Counted from the first letter of the stretch, positions 27,729 through 36,615 are shown. The stretch: DNA of 64,000 bases from Cyanobacteria bacterium FACHB-63 (GCA_014695255.1 JACJNX010000028.1:124001-188000); one strand, 5' to 3'. The notes: generated from the letters alone by a model not told the origin. Numbers and translations: made by a program.

Positions 27729-28254
27729 TTACTGCACCGTTGCGCCTTCTGGCTTCGCCGTTCCCTCTTGGCTCTTCGCCTTCCGAGGTTTCCGCGCAAA
27801 CCGTTGCCCCATCTCACTCACGACTACATCCAAACCGCTCCCCTGTCCGCTCACCTTCGCGTAGTTATACACCTGCAACGCCGCCGCATACGCCTCACTC
27901 CCCGCCGCCATACAGGTATCATCGACTAGGGACTGCAACTGCGTCAGCGCCACCACGATCGGGTACATCGCTTCAAACAATTGCATATCTTTCCGCATTT
28001 CTTCGAGGTCAAACGATCGGGGCAAGAAGTCCTCATTCTGAGATGCCACTTCCAACGCTTTCGCCACAAACGCCCGACTCTTATCGCCCATCTTAGGTAA
28101 AGCTTTGCGCTCATCCGCCGTTAGGTAAAGCTTTGCGCTCATCCGCCGTTAAATCGATCAAGAACGGCAGCTTCGCCTTAATCGTGGCGATCGCGTCCAG
28201 CACTTCTTCTCGGTCTTTTGAGTCGAGCGTTGCACTAATCTGAGACATTGCCAT
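27729..28254 (-). pseudogene. Unknown gene broken by a 28-bp tandem duplication
   Basis: From the ATG at 28254 the frame reads MAMSQISATLDSKDREEVLD and continues to LTADERKALPNGG, where a TGA stops it. Removing one copy of the 28-bp direct duplication at 28093-28148 joins LTADERKALP to KMGDKSRAFVAKALEVASQN and gives a 165-residue protein that ends KPEGATVQ. The product is helical, with LFEAMYPIVVALTQLQSLVDDTCMAAG in the middle and a basic ARKPRKAK stretch near the end. I do not recognise the family. An internal GTG or ATG might still yield the C-terminal 137 residues. A truncated duplicate of its 3' end lies at 26479-26608. Confidence 0.75.
28093..28148. repeat. Perfect 28-bp tandem duplication
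   Basis: Positions 28093-28120 and 28121-28148 are identical, and TTA follows as the start of a third copy. The unit encodes part of the LTADERKALP segment of the minus-strand gene, and its length of 28 shifts the frame. Perfect identity of the two copies implies a recent replication-slippage event. Confidence 0.95.
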
Positions 28255-28354
28255 AGTAGAGTACCCCTAAGAGGTTTACCCGCCTAGAGTACCCAGTGCC
28301 ACGATCGCCCCAACTCCAGCCACACCTTCAGGAGAGATTAATCTGCGAGCGACC

Positions 28355-29791
28355 TTAATCCCCGCCACCATCTCCGGTCGCTGCCTTCTGCGCTGCAAAC
28401 CGCTCCTTAAATTTGCGCTGCTGAACGTTGTGATCAATGATCGGTCTAGGATATCCGGCACGATCGCGCTCCTCCGGCGAAATCTTGCCCGAAATCAAAT
28501 CCTCAGTGTCAACGCTCCGCAACTCTGGCAACCATTCGCGAATATATTCCGCCTCCGCATCAAACTTCTTCGCTTGACTGGCAGGATTAAAGATTCTCAA
28601 CGGCTTTGGATCCATGCCGCTCGATGTACTCCACTGCCAGCCGCCATTATTAGAAGACAGATCGCCATCATACAATCGCTGCATGAAATACTTCTCACCC
28701 AAGCGATAGTCCACGAACAAATCTTTTGTCAGAAAGCTTGCCACGATCATCCGACAGCGATTGTGCATCCAAGCGGTTTCATTCATCTGCCGTATCGCCG
28801 CATCAATGATCGGATATCCCGTCCGCCCTTCGCACCAAGCCTGGAAATACTTTTCGTTATTGTCCCAGGGAAACGTCTTCAGCACCGGACGATAAGCACC
28901 CTCGGCTAACTCAGGAAAATGATACATCGCGTGTTGATAAAACTCGCGCCAAGCAATCTCCTGCCGCCAAACTCGAATATCATCGGTTTCGCCCTTGTGA
29001 TCTGCCGCTTCGACGGTCGCCGCCCAAACCGATCGCACTCCAATCACCCCGAACTTCAGCGCCGCACTTAAAAGCGAAGTTCCAGGTTGAGCGGGGAAAT
29101 TTCGCTGTTCCTGATATTGATAAATCGCCGAGGCGCAGAACTCTTCTAAGCGTTCCTTTGCTGCCGCCTCACCGGGATCAAGCATCAAGGGATTGTCCCA
29201 GACATAGCCTAAGTCTTTCGCTGTCGGTAGCAGGATGACGCCTTCTGCTTGATTTCGTTCGACATCGCTCAATCCTTCTGCCCCTGCCAAATCCGCAACC
29301 GGAGAAGATTTCGATCGACTATTCCAATTCTTCCAAAACGGTGAATACACCGTATAAGGCGAACCTGTGCCTGATTTAATCTCTTCGGGCGAATGCAGCA
29401 GTTGATCCCAAAATCGTTGTACTTCGATGCCGCTTTCATTCAGCGCATTAACAACCGCTTGATCGCGATCGCGTCCATACGGTTCCACATCCTGATTCAA
29501 AAACACGGCTTTCGCATTCAGCGATCGTGCCAGCTTCGGGATTCCCTCTTTCGGATCAGCTTGAATAATCAGTAACTCACTCCCCGCCGCCGTATACCGC
29601 TCCTGCAAAGATTCCAGGCTGCCGATCAGATACTTCACCCGCGCAGGCGCAACATCATCGCGATCAAGAATCAACGGATCAAGGCAAAACACGCCCACGA
29701 CTTTTGGCGATCGCTCTCTTGCCTTAGATAGCCCCAGATTATCTGAAGCCCGAAGATCCCGACGATGCCAAAACAAAATCAAATCAGACAT
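28355..29791 (-). CDS. phr: Class I deoxyribodipyrimidine photolyase
   Basis: This 478-residue flavoprotein uses blue light to split cyclobutane pyrimidine dimers. The N-terminal antenna domain starts LILFWHRRDLRASDNLGL. The FAD domain holds TGYPIIDAAIRQMNETAWMHNR, RMIVASFLTKDLFVDYRLGE and GDLSSNNGGWQWSTSSGMD, the standard photolyase signatures with the Trp electron-transfer chain. Length and motifs fit CPD photolyases with a deazaflavin-type antenna, as in Synechococcus, rather than cryptochromes. The ATG lies 3 bp after the nudix stop, and folK-nudix-phr form one operon on the minus strand. Confidence 0.95.
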   Translation of the reverse strand: MSDLILFWHRRDLRASDNLGLSKARERSPKVVGVFCLDPLILDRDDVAPARVKYLIGSLESLQERYTAAGSELLIIQADPKEGIPKLARSLNAKAVFLNQDVEPYGRDRDQAVVNALNESGIEVQRFWDQLLHSPEEIKSGTGSPYTVYSPFWKNWNSRSKSSPVADLAGAEGLSDVERNQAEGVILLPTAKDLGYVWDNPLMLDPGEAAAKERLEEFCASAIYQYQEQRNFPAQPGTSLLSAALKFGVIGVRSVWAATVEAADHKGETDDIRVWRQEIAWREFYQHAMYHFPELAEGAYRPVLKTFPWDNNEKYFQAWCEGRTGYPIIDAAIRQMNETAWMHNRCRMIVASFLTKDLFVDYRLGEKYFMQRLYDGDLSSNNGGWQWSTSSGMDPKPLRIFNPASQAKKFDAEAEYIREWLPELRSVDTEDLISGKISPEERDRAGYPRPIIDHNVQQRKFKERFAAQKAATGDGGGD

Positions 29792-29794
29792 AAC

Positions 29795-30349
29795 CTACGA
29801 ACCGAGTAACAACGATCGCGCTAATAAGAAGCTAGAAATCGACTTAGAATCCGCGATATCTCCAGCGTAGATCGCGCTTTCAAATTCCTGCGGGGTCATT
29901 AACACTGTCTCCATATCTTCATCCTCATCTTGTGCAGGCGGATTCTCGACTACCGTGGCTTCTGTCGCCAAAAACGCATAGATAATCTCATCCGAATAGC
30001 CCGGAGCTAAAAAGAATTGTCCAAGCTTCTTCCAATTTTCCGAGGTGTAGCCTGTTTCTTCCTGAACCTCACGCTGCACTGTTTCGAGCGGATCTTCTCC
30101 CGGTTCAACTGTCCCCGCCGGAAACTCATACAATCGTCCCTTCGCCGCAAATCGATACTGCCGCACCAGCACGAGCTGACCGTCAGTCGTCACCGGGATC
30201 ACCAACGCACCGCCCGGATGCCGAATACATTCCCAATCGCCCTCTGATTTATTCGGCAATCGCAAACTGTTGACTTCAAAGTTAAACTTGCGTCCTTTGT
30301 ACAAAAGGCGCTGCTTCAGGAGTTGAGGAGGTTCTGATCCAAAGGACAT
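29795..30349 (-). CDS. NUDIX hydrolase, ADP-ribose pyrophosphatase-like
   Basis: The 184-residue protein has a complete nudix box, GX5EX7REVXEEXGX, seen in GEDPLETVQREVQEETGY (about residues 88-106 with the Gly slightly upstream). LVLVRQYRFAAKGRLYEFPAG before it and FLAPGYSDEIIYAFLATEA after it are typical of ADP-ribose or ADP-sugar pyrophosphatases, which hydrolyse ADP-ribose to AMP and ribose 5-phosphate. The magnesium-binding glutamates are present. It sits between folK (24 bp upstream) and phr (3 bp downstream). Confidence 0.9.
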   Translation of the reverse strand: MSFGSEPPQLLKQRLLYKGRKFNFEVNSLRLPNKSEGDWECIRHPGGALVIPVTTDGQLVLVRQYRFAAKGRLYEFPAGTVEPGEDPLETVQREVQEETGYTSENWKKLGQFFLAPGYSDEIIYAFLATEATVVENPPAQDEDEDMETVLMTPQEFESAIYAGDIADSKSISSFLLARSLLLGS

Positions 30350-30373
30350 AAATTTAACGAGGTGAAGGATAAC

Positions 30374-30865
30374 TCAGAGCTTTCGCACATCAGACGCATC
30401 AATTGATCGGGCTAGTTCCAATATCGATCGATGCAACACCGGATGCTGCCAATCCGGAGCAATCTCAGCCAGAGGAACCAGCACAAAGGCTCGATCGCTC
30501 ATACGCGGATGCGGAATATTTAGCATTTGCGAATGAAAGATTCCATCTTCAAATAGAAGGATATCTAAGTCAAGGGTACGAGCATCCCATTTCTGCTGCC
30601 GAACCCGCCCAAATTCGCTTTCGATGTGCTGAAGCTTTGCCAGAAGTTCCAGGGGTTCTAAATCAGTCTCTAGAATTGCACAGCCATTGAGATAATCAGG
30701 TTGTGGCGGACTGTTGGGAAGCGTCACAGCTTTCGTTTGATACCAAGACGATGCTTGCACCGCGCTTCGCGTCCGCGCAATCACGCCCTCTAATCGACTC
30801 AATGCAGATTCCAGAATTGAACGTGAATCTCCTAAATTGCTACCGAGCGCGATCGCATATTTCAT
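30374..30865 (-). CDS. folK: Hydroxymethyldihydropterin pyrophosphokinase FolK
   Basis: FolK transfers pyrophosphate from ATP to 6-hydroxymethyl-7,8-dihydropterin, the step before FolP in folate synthesis. The 163-residue protein shows YAIALGSNLGDSRSIL, SSWYQTKAV, QPDYLNGCAILETDL and the signature RVRQQKWDARTLDLDILLF. IPHPRMSDRAFVLVPLAEIAPDW completes the active site. I chose the ATG at 30865 (MKYAIALGSNLG); the frame is open 34 codons further but that part resembles no FolK. It leads the folK-nudix-phr operon and is divergent from an Uma2 gene 55 bp away. Confidence 0.95.
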   Translation of the reverse strand: MKYAIALGSNLGDSRSILESALSRLEGVIARTRSAVQASSWYQTKAVTLPNSPPQPDYLNGCAILETDLEPLELLAKLQHIESEFGRVRQQKWDARTLDLDILLFEDGIFHSQMLNIPHPRMSDRAFVLVPLAEIAPDWQHPVLHRSILELARSIDASDVRKL

Positions 30866-30919
30866 CAGATAAAACTTCCCTGTTATAGTCAAAAATATCG
30901 CGCATTCTGGACACTCCAC

Positions 30920-31480
30920 ATGGTACATCCTGCATTCACCGAGATTACCGATGAAGAACTGATGCAAATGAGTTCTAAAAATCCTGAACTGCGATTCGAG
31001 CGAAACGCGGATGGGAATTTAGTCACGATGCCACCAGTTGGGGGAATTTCAGGAGATCGAGAAGCGTCTGCGATCAGCTTTCTCTACGTTCACGTTCATG
31101 GACAAGAATTAGGAAACGTTTTCAGTTCTAACACTGGATTTCGATTGGCAAATACAGCAATTCGCTGTCCAGATGCAGCATTTGTTGCGAAGGGTCGATT
31201 GCTCCAAAATTTGAAACAGCAAGAAGACAAATTTATTGCGATCGCACCTGATTTTGTGATTGAGATTCGATCAAAAACCGGCTCCCTCGAAGAGTTAAAA
31301 GCCAAAATGCAGGAGTACATCGAGAATGGCGTGCGCTTGGGATGGCTCGTTGATTGTAAAAATAAAACCGCTTTTGTTTATCGCGCTGATGGCTCAATCA
31401 CGCAATATCCTGAATCTGCAACCTTGAGCGGCGAAGAAGTCGTGCCTGGATTCACTTTAGCCCTGAAAGTTCTGTTGTAG
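30920..31480 (+). CDS. Uma2-family endonuclease-fold protein (DUF820)
   Basis: The 186-residue Uma2 protein has NPELRFERNADGNLVTMPP (early Glu), TAIRCPDAAFV (Asp), PDFVIEIRSKTGSLEELKAKM (Glu and Lys) and a late GVRLGWLVDCKNKTAFVYR strand. The PD-(D/E)XK-like residues are intact. It is closer to the DUF820 type that lacks the long N-terminal arm than to the copy at 26947. It is divergent from folK and nearly abuts ppk2 (5 bp) in convergent orientation. Confidence 0.85.
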   Translation: MVHPAFTEITDEELMQMSSKNPELRFERNADGNLVTMPPVGGISGDREASAISFLYVHVHGQELGNVFSSNTGFRLANTAIRCPDAAFVAKGRLLQNLKQQEDKFIAIAPDFVIEIRSKTGSLEELKAKMQEYIENGVRLGWLVDCKNKTAFVYRADGSITQYPESATLSGEEVVPGFTLALKVLL

Positions 31481-31485
31481 CTGCG

Positions 31486-32313
31486 TCAATAAGTCGATGG
31501 CACAAAGAATTGTTCATTGATCGGGGGACGAACATAATCATCGGGAGCAGCGCGGCGCGGCGTTAGCTCGATCGGTTCTGGAGTCATATCCGTGTAAGGA
31601 ACTTTGCTCAAGATGTGACTAATACAATTGAGACGAGCGCGTTTTTTATCATCCGCTTCGACTGTAAACCAGGGTGCTTCTGGAATATTCGTGTGAGCAA
31701 ACATTGCATCTTTCGCCTTGGAAAAATCCACCCAACGATCGCGCGACTCCAAATCCATCGGACTCAATTTCCATCGCCGCATCGGATCAGTAGTGCGCGA
31801 CTGAAATCGCCGTTCTTGCTCCTCATCGCTCACCGAAAACCAGTATTTCAGCAACATAATGCCCGATCGCACTAGCATCCGCTCAAACTCTGGGCAGGAG
31901 TGCATAAACTCTTGATACTGCGCTTCGGTACAAAAACCCATGATGTGCTCAACCCCGGCGCGGTTGTACCAACTGCGATCAAATAATACAATCTCACCCG
32001 CAGCAGGCAAATGCTCCACATAGCGCTGGAAATACCACTGGGTTTTTTCACGATCGGAGGGAGTCCCCAAAGCCACCACTCGACAGCCTCGCGGATTCAT
32101 CGGATCTGAAATGCGTTTGATCGTGCCCCCTTTCCCTGCCGCATCTCGCCCTTCAAAAATGATCACCAACCGATATCCGGTGTGCTTGATCCAATATTGC
32201 ATCTTCACCAGTTCGGCTTGTAAGTTGCTAAGTTCAGCTTCATACACTTTTGAACTGAGTTTTTTTACTTTATGAGGCTCAGTTGTGTGTTGTTTTTTAT
32301 TCGATTGATCCAT
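31486..32313 (-). CDS. ppk2: Polyphosphate kinase 2
   Basis: PPK2 uses polyphosphate to phosphorylate nucleotides, or the reverse, in the cytoplasm. The 275-residue protein has the Walker A-like GRDAAGKGGTIKR (about residues 55-67), the Walker B-like EIVLFDRSWYNRAGVEHIMG and the lid KLSPMDLESRDRWVDFSKAKD. This is the single-domain class I layout, which usually favours nucleoside diphosphates. I chose the ATG at 32313; a GTG two codons earlier is equally in frame. The basic head NKKQHTTEPHKVKKL is unique to this protein. It is flanked by convergent and divergent genes and so is monocistronic. Confidence 0.93.
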   Translation of the reverse strand: MDQSNKKQHTTEPHKVKKLSSKVYEAELSNLQAELVKMQYWIKHTGYRLVIIFEGRDAAGKGGTIKRISDPMNPRGCRVVALGTPSDREKTQWYFQRYVEHLPAAGEIVLFDRSWYNRAGVEHIMGFCTEAQYQEFMHSCPEFERMLVRSGIMLLKYWFSVSDEEQERRFQSRTTDPMRRWKLSPMDLESRDRWVDFSKAKDAMFAHTNIPEAPWFTVEADDKKRARLNCISHILSKVPYTDMTPEPIELTPRRAAPDDYVRPPINEQFFVPSTY

Positions 32314-32385
32314 TGGCACACTAAGAACAAACGCTTAATTTCAACTTACAACACCGCATCTTGAACAATACTGAAAAGAATCTGC

Positions 32386-32721
32386 ATGTTTAAAGCGATG
32401 CTTCAGTCTCTATTGTTTTTTGTCTTAGCTGGACTGTGTGAAATTGGGGGCGGCTATTTATTTTGGCTCTGGCTGCGTGAAGGAAAAAGCGTCTGGCTTG
32501 CAGGGGTTGGAGTGATTATCTTAGCAATCTATGGAGTTGTACCAACCTTGCAGCCTGTCAATTTTGGCAGAGCTTATGCCGCTTATGGTGGCGTGTTCAT
32601 TGTGTTGTCGATCGGTTGGGGTTGGCTCGTCGATCGCGTTCGCCCCGATTACTACGATTGGTTGGGAGGCGCGATCGCGCTGATCGGGGTGTTGGTGATG
32701 ATGTACGCACCTCGACATTAA
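32386..32721 (+). CDS. YnfA/UPF0060 family membrane protein
   Basis: The 111-residue inner-membrane protein has four predicted helices. [20 protein letters not shown] opens the family signature, [20 protein letters not shown] lies in the third helix, and the protein ends [21 protein letters not shown]0060 proteins resemble small multidrug-resistance transporters in topology, but their substrate is not established. The gene is divergent from ppk2 and convergent with the ABC permease gene, with 16 bp between the stops. Confidence 0.92.
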   Translation: MFKAMLQSLLFFVLAGLCEIGGGYLFWLWLREGKSVWLAGVGVIILAIYGVVPTLQPVNFGRAYAAYGGVFIVLSIGWGWLVDRVRPDYYDWLGGAIALIGVLVMMYAPRH

Positions 32722-32737
32722 AGCGCGATCGCGCCTT

Positions 32738-33904
32738 CTACCGCTGCAAACTCCGGGGATCGAGCGCGTCGCGCAATCCATCTCCGAGCAAGTTAAACGC
32801 CAGCACCGTCAAGACAATCAATACCGCAGGCGGCCACACCAACCAGGGTTGCAGCACCAGAATTGAAGCATTGCTCGCCAACGACAGCATATTTCCCCAA
32901 GACGGATCAGGCTGCTGAATCCCCAGTCCGATCAGGCTCAGAACCGACTCGGCAATGATAAAACTTGGAATCTGTAGCGTTGCCGAAATAATCACGTAGG
33001 TTGCGGTTTGGGGTAGAACGTGCCGGACAATAATGTAGAGAGACTTTCCACCCATTGCCCGCGATGCCTGCACGAATTCGCGCTCTTTAATCGAAAGCAC
33101 CTGTCCCCGAATTACCCGCGCCAATCCCGACCAGCCAATGAACGACGTGATGAAGATAATCAGCAAAAACCGTTGAGCGCTGGATAAACCTGGAGGTAAC
33201 ACCGCAGCCAGGGCAACCAAGAGATAAATGCTGGGAATGGTCATCAACACTTCGACAATTCGCATCAACACTCCATCAATCCAACCGCCGAAGTAGCCGG
33301 AAATGCCCCCGATCACCATCCCGATCGGGAACGACAGCGCAATTCCTATCAATCCAATGCTGAGACTAATCCGACCGCCATACACCAAGCGGCTAAACAA
33401 ATCCCGCGCCTGCTCATCTGTCCCCAATAAATTAAATTTCCCTTCACCAGTCGTGCCAAACAAATGCAGATTGCCAGGAATCCCTGGAAACAGTTCAATT
33501 TCTTCAAACTTGGGATCGCTGAGTGAAAACTGGGTCGGTAACGGTAGTCGAATTTGAAAAAAGCGGTAAGGCTCACCTTGCACAAACAGTCTGAGCGGTG
33601 AAGGCTTTGATCGATCCACCCGCAATTCGCGATCGCCCGTATTCACATCGACTGGACCCTGCGTGGTCGGATAGACGTGCGGGCCGATGAAGCGATTATT
33701 TTGATCCGTCCAATAAATCTGCGTTGGGGGTAACAATGCGCCATCCGTTTGAGGCTTACAAGCCCCGCTGGTAATCGACACCGTATCACAGGGGCTATAG
33801 GGCGCAACAAACTCGGCAGCGATCGCCGAGAAGTAGAACAGCAGCAGCAGCAGCGCTCCAAGCTTGGCTAACGGATTTCTTTTGAGTTTCAGCCACCAGT
33901 CCAT
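32738..33904 (-). CDS. Peptide-type ABC transporter permease (OppC/DppC-like)
   Basis: The 388-residue membrane protein resembles the OppC/DppC subunit of peptide or nickel ABC importers. One N-terminal helix (LGALLLLLFYFSAIAAEFVAPYSP) is followed by a periplasmic insert of about 150 residues (about 35-190), longer than in E. coli OppC. The BPD_transp_1 core then has GISGYFGGWIDGVLMRIVEV and the coupling loop SIKEREFVQASRAMGGKSLYIIVRHVLPQ. No ATPase, partner permease or binding protein is adjacent, so this is an orphan subunit whose partners must be elsewhere. It follows the AI-2E transporter gene by 19 bp and may share its transcript. Confidence 0.88.
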   Translation of the reverse strand: MDWWLKLKRNPLAKLGALLLLLFYFSAIAAEFVAPYSPCDTVSITSGACKPQTDGALLPPTQIYWTDQNNRFIGPHVYPTTQGPVDVNTGDRELRVDRSKPSPLRLFVQGEPYRFFQIRLPLPTQFSLSDPKFEEIELFPGIPGNLHLFGTTGEGKFNLLGTDEQARDLFSRLVYGGRISLSIGLIGIALSFPIGMVIGGISGYFGGWIDGVLMRIVEVLMTIPSIYLLVALAAVLPPGLSSAQRFLLIIFITSFIGWSGLARVIRGQVLSIKEREFVQASRAMGGKSLYIIVRHVLPQTATYVIISATLQIPSFIIAESVLSLIGLGIQQPDPSWGNMLSLASNASILVLQPWLVWPPAVLIVLTVLAFNLLGDGLRDALDPRSLQR

Positions 33905-33923
33905 AGGTCAGAGAAGATAGGGG

Positions 33924-35069
33924 TTAATGCGAATCGTTGACGATGATTGTGACTTTCGGTTCTTCGTCAGGCTCAACCGAGAGCATGGGTTCTAGAATGC
34001 TATTTTCCACCGTTTCCGAGAAGATTGATCCCCGCTGCGGCGGCAAGTCAGGATTCAGAAGAATTTCGACGGTCGTTTTAACGACGCTGGTTAAAGGAAT
34101 CGCCAAAATCACACCCAATAATCCCGCTACTCTAGCACCTACCAAGAGCGACATGAGGATGATGACCGGGCTAAATCCCGTTAACTCTCCTAAAATCCGA
34201 GGCGCGATCGCATTATCTTTCACCTGCTGAATTCCAACCGCAATTCCAACCACCTCGATCGCTAACCACCAATCAATAAACGCCACCAAAATCCCAACGG
34301 TCGCAATTCCCAACGTCGCTCCGATGAACGGAATCACTTCCATCGCCCCAATAAACACGGCAAACACCAGGAAGAACGGCACTCGCAACCACCAAAACGC
34401 GATCGACAGCATCACCGCCATAAACAGCCCTAACAGCAATTGCCCGGATGCAAAGCGCTGTAAGCTATCGCGCATTGAATTGGTTAGACTTTCCCGAATC
34501 GGTAGCGAAAAAATTCCCGTGATCCCGTTCCAAAGCTTCTGTCCATCTAGCACTAAGTAAAACGAGATCACCAGGATCAAAATAAAATCCAGCACCCAGT
34601 TAAACGTGCCCAGCACCAAGCCAATTCCGGTTGAAGCGAGCGATCGTGCCTGTCCTTGCAGTTGAGCCGAGAACTGCTGCTCAAGAAACGACAAATCAAA
34701 GCCTAAATGCCGCGACTGACTCCATGCCTGAAATTCCGAAATTTGATCTTGTCCTGACGCGATTAGATTTGGCAAATTTGCTGCGAGTTGTTGCGCTTGC
34801 TGAAGAATTGGCGGCGCGATCGTCACCGCCACCACGCCAAAGATTACGCCAGCGAATAGGTAAACGATCGCAGCCGAAATCGTCCTCGGTAGCACTTGGC
34901 TCAGCCGTGAAATCGGATAGTTCAGCATAAAAGCAATCAAGCTCGCTGTGACGAGAACGCTAATCAGTTCACCAAAATAAGTGAGGGCATTGAGCGTCAG
35001 CCATCCAGACACTAGAATCAGCAACCAAGTAATGAGAAATTGCTGAATGGGAGAGAAAAAACGATCCAT
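33924..35069 (-). CDS. AI-2E family transporter
   Basis: This polytopic membrane protein of about 381 residues belongs to the PerM/TqsA family, whose members export autoinducer-2 or act as ion antiporters; the substrate here is unknown. An N-terminal helix pair (FLITWLLILVSGWLTLNAL) leads to a soluble helical segment with LAANLPNLIASGQDQISEF. The core helices include GAMEVIPFIGATLGIATVGILVA and the signature region QVKDNAIAPRILGELTGFSPVIILMSLL. I used the ATG at 35069; the longer frame begins with a TTG at 35162 that overlaps the HD gene. The C-terminal tail is acidic. Confidence 0.87.
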   Translation of the reverse strand: MDRFFSPIQQFLITWLLILVSGWLTLNALTYFGELISVLVTASLIAFMLNYPISRLSQVLPRTISAAIVYLFAGVIFGVVAVTIAPPILQQAQQLAANLPNLIASGQDQISEFQAWSQSRHLGFDLSFLEQQFSAQLQGQARSLASTGIGLVLGTFNWVLDFILILVISFYLVLDGQKLWNGITGIFSLPIRESLTNSMRDSLQRFASGQLLLGLFMAVMLSIAFWWLRVPFFLVFAVFIGAMEVIPFIGATLGIATVGILVAFIDWWLAIEVVGIAVGIQQVKDNAIAPRILGELTGFSPVIILMSLLVGARVAGLLGVILAIPLTSVVKTTVEILLNPDLPPQRGSIFSETVENSILEPMLSVEPDEEPKVTIIVNDSH

Positions 35070-35152
35070 GAGCAGGCGCGATCGGGTACCTTTTAATTCT
35101 GCCGCTTGATTTGGCGAATGGGTGGGATGAGATCGTGTCTTTCTACCTGAAG

Positions 35153-35998
35153 TTACATCCAATAATCATCCGCAGGTTCATGCTCAACCACAAACACATT
35201 CGAGTAGAGATTTGCAATGATTTGCTTTCCTTGTTGCGTCAGCGATAGATAGTACAGCGCGTGTTTGATGTAAGGATAAACGCCTTGCCAGTAGAATTTA
35301 GGATAATTCTTGCGTAAATCCCCAGGATGACGGTATCCCAAAGCTTTGTTAACCCCTGTTTCCTCGAATTCGTAGTAGAGGGCGCTAATTTTCTTCAAAT
35401 AGCGGGGATCGCTTAATTGCCCAATCAAATCCGAGGCGCGAATCAAACCGGGATAGTTCATCGTGTCCTGATGATCTTCGGCAGCGGGAACCGGGAAGCG
35501 CGTCAACTCGATATTCTGCTTAACGATTTCGGCGTTGATGAGCTTGTGTCCACCGAATCGCTCATCGATGAAGAGTTTGGCGCGATCGACATGATAGGGA
35601 GTCATTGCCGCATCCGACGATCCGGGCTGCACTGCCACCATTGCACCGTCGCGTCCAGTCGCATACAAATTGTGTCTATCCTGCCGACAAACTCCCCGAA
35701 CATAGCCAATATCGTGGCAAACCAGCGAAATAATGAAGTGGAGCCAGTCTTCACACGACACGCCACCATCGCGAATATGCCGACCTCGCAGAATCTCTTG
35801 ACCCACCAGAGTCACAAGGATCGAGTGTTCAACATTGTGATAAAGCGCATCGCTGTTTGCGATGTTTTCCATTGCCATCGACCCAACCCAGCCGATGATA
35901 TCTTCATAATCAGACTTCCAGCCGCCATACGTGCGATGGTAGCCTTCCTTCAGCTTCTGAACAAAATCATCAATTAAGAGTTCTGTGGCGTTAAACAT
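35153..35998 (-). CDS. HD-domain metal-dependent phosphohydrolase
   Basis: The 281-residue soluble protein has an HD-type domain. NVEHSILVTLVGQEIL supplies the first His, LVCHDIGYVRGVC the HD pair, and a later DLIGQLSDPRYLKK the final Asp, so the metal site looks complete. NYPGLIRASDLIGQL is typical of a group of cyanobacterial HD proteins of unknown substrate, possibly nucleotides or second messengers. The ATG is at 35998. The gene leads a minus-strand set with the AI-2E transporter and the ABC permease. Nothing in the sequence shows regulation. Confidence 0.85.
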   Translation of the reverse strand: MFNATELLIDDFVQKLKEGYHRTYGGWKSDYEDIIGWVGSMAMENIANSDALYHNVEHSILVTLVGQEILRGRHIRDGGVSCEDWLHFIISLVCHDIGYVRGVCRQDRHNLYATGRDGAMVAVQPGSSDAAMTPYHVDRAKLFIDERFGGHKLINAEIVKQNIELTRFPVPAAEDHQDTMNYPGLIRASDLIGQLSDPRYLKKISALYYEFEETGVNKALGYRHPGDLRKNYPKFYWQGVYPYIKHALYYLSLTQQGKQIIANLYSNVFVVEHEPADDYWM

Positions 35999-36076
35999 TT
36001 GGGGCGGTATGGCTAATTAACGCTTTTAGTTTTCCCGCCCCGCTTTACAAATTAAATATCGTGCTGAATCTCGTTT

Positions 36077-36415
36077 TTACTTTTGCATCTCTTGAACGAC
36101 GCAAGCTTGCACGATCGAATTGAGTTCCGTCGGGGCGGGCTTGCCTTGTCCGATGCTGTTGCCGATTTGAGTAAACTGCTCAAACGAGTAGATTTTTTGA
36201 AGTCCCTCGATGCTACAGGTACAAATCTGACGCATCTTCTCAGAAGAAATGGTTTTGCTATCCCCTTGCTCAACGCAAGTTGTCGTAAACACTTCAACTG
36301 CCTCGGCTGGATAGGGTGTTGTGTTTTGGGCGATCGCTTTTTGTGGCAGCACGGTCAGATTGCTGACCGCAACTAGACCCAGCAAAGTCGAGAGCACGTC
36401 GGATGAAAGGTTCAT
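36077..36415 (-). CDS. Small secreted cysteine-containing protein, unknown
   Basis: The 112-residue precursor has a signal peptide of about 30 residues (VLSTLLGLVAVSNL, cleavage likely after KAIAQ). The mature part is acidic and helical, with Cys residues in FTTTCVEQGD, MRQICTCSIEGLQKIYSFEQF and IVQACVVQEMQK, which may form two disulfides. I recognise no family, though the ICxCSIEGLQ pattern resembles small periplasmic proteins found in many cyanobacteria. It lies alone with a 170-bp upstream region. Confidence 0.65.
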   Translation of the reverse strand: MNLSSDVLSTLLGLVAVSNLTVLPQKAIAQNTTPYPAEAVEVFTTTCVEQGDSKTISSEKMRQICTCSIEGLQKIYSFEQFTQIGNSIGQGKPAPTELNSIVQACVVQEMQK

Positions 36416-36615
36416 AAATAATGAAGCTCGATGAATGGCTGATCGATATTATGGTTTTGCCCCCTTGAGGATCTATCTACTCGGACAAAACTTTCACTAA
36501 ACTTTAAAATCGATCACTGAGGTGGGGAAATCTCTATCGATATCAATTCGGCATCGGACAGTCTGCTCGCTTCGGATGTGACAAGATGGAAATGGTGTTT
36601 ACCAGATGTTGCCGG

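Noticed and set aside
28276-28461. Minus-strand frame overlapping the end of the photolyase gene
   Set aside because: Mostly out of frame inside phr; the remaining 100 bp has no start or family.
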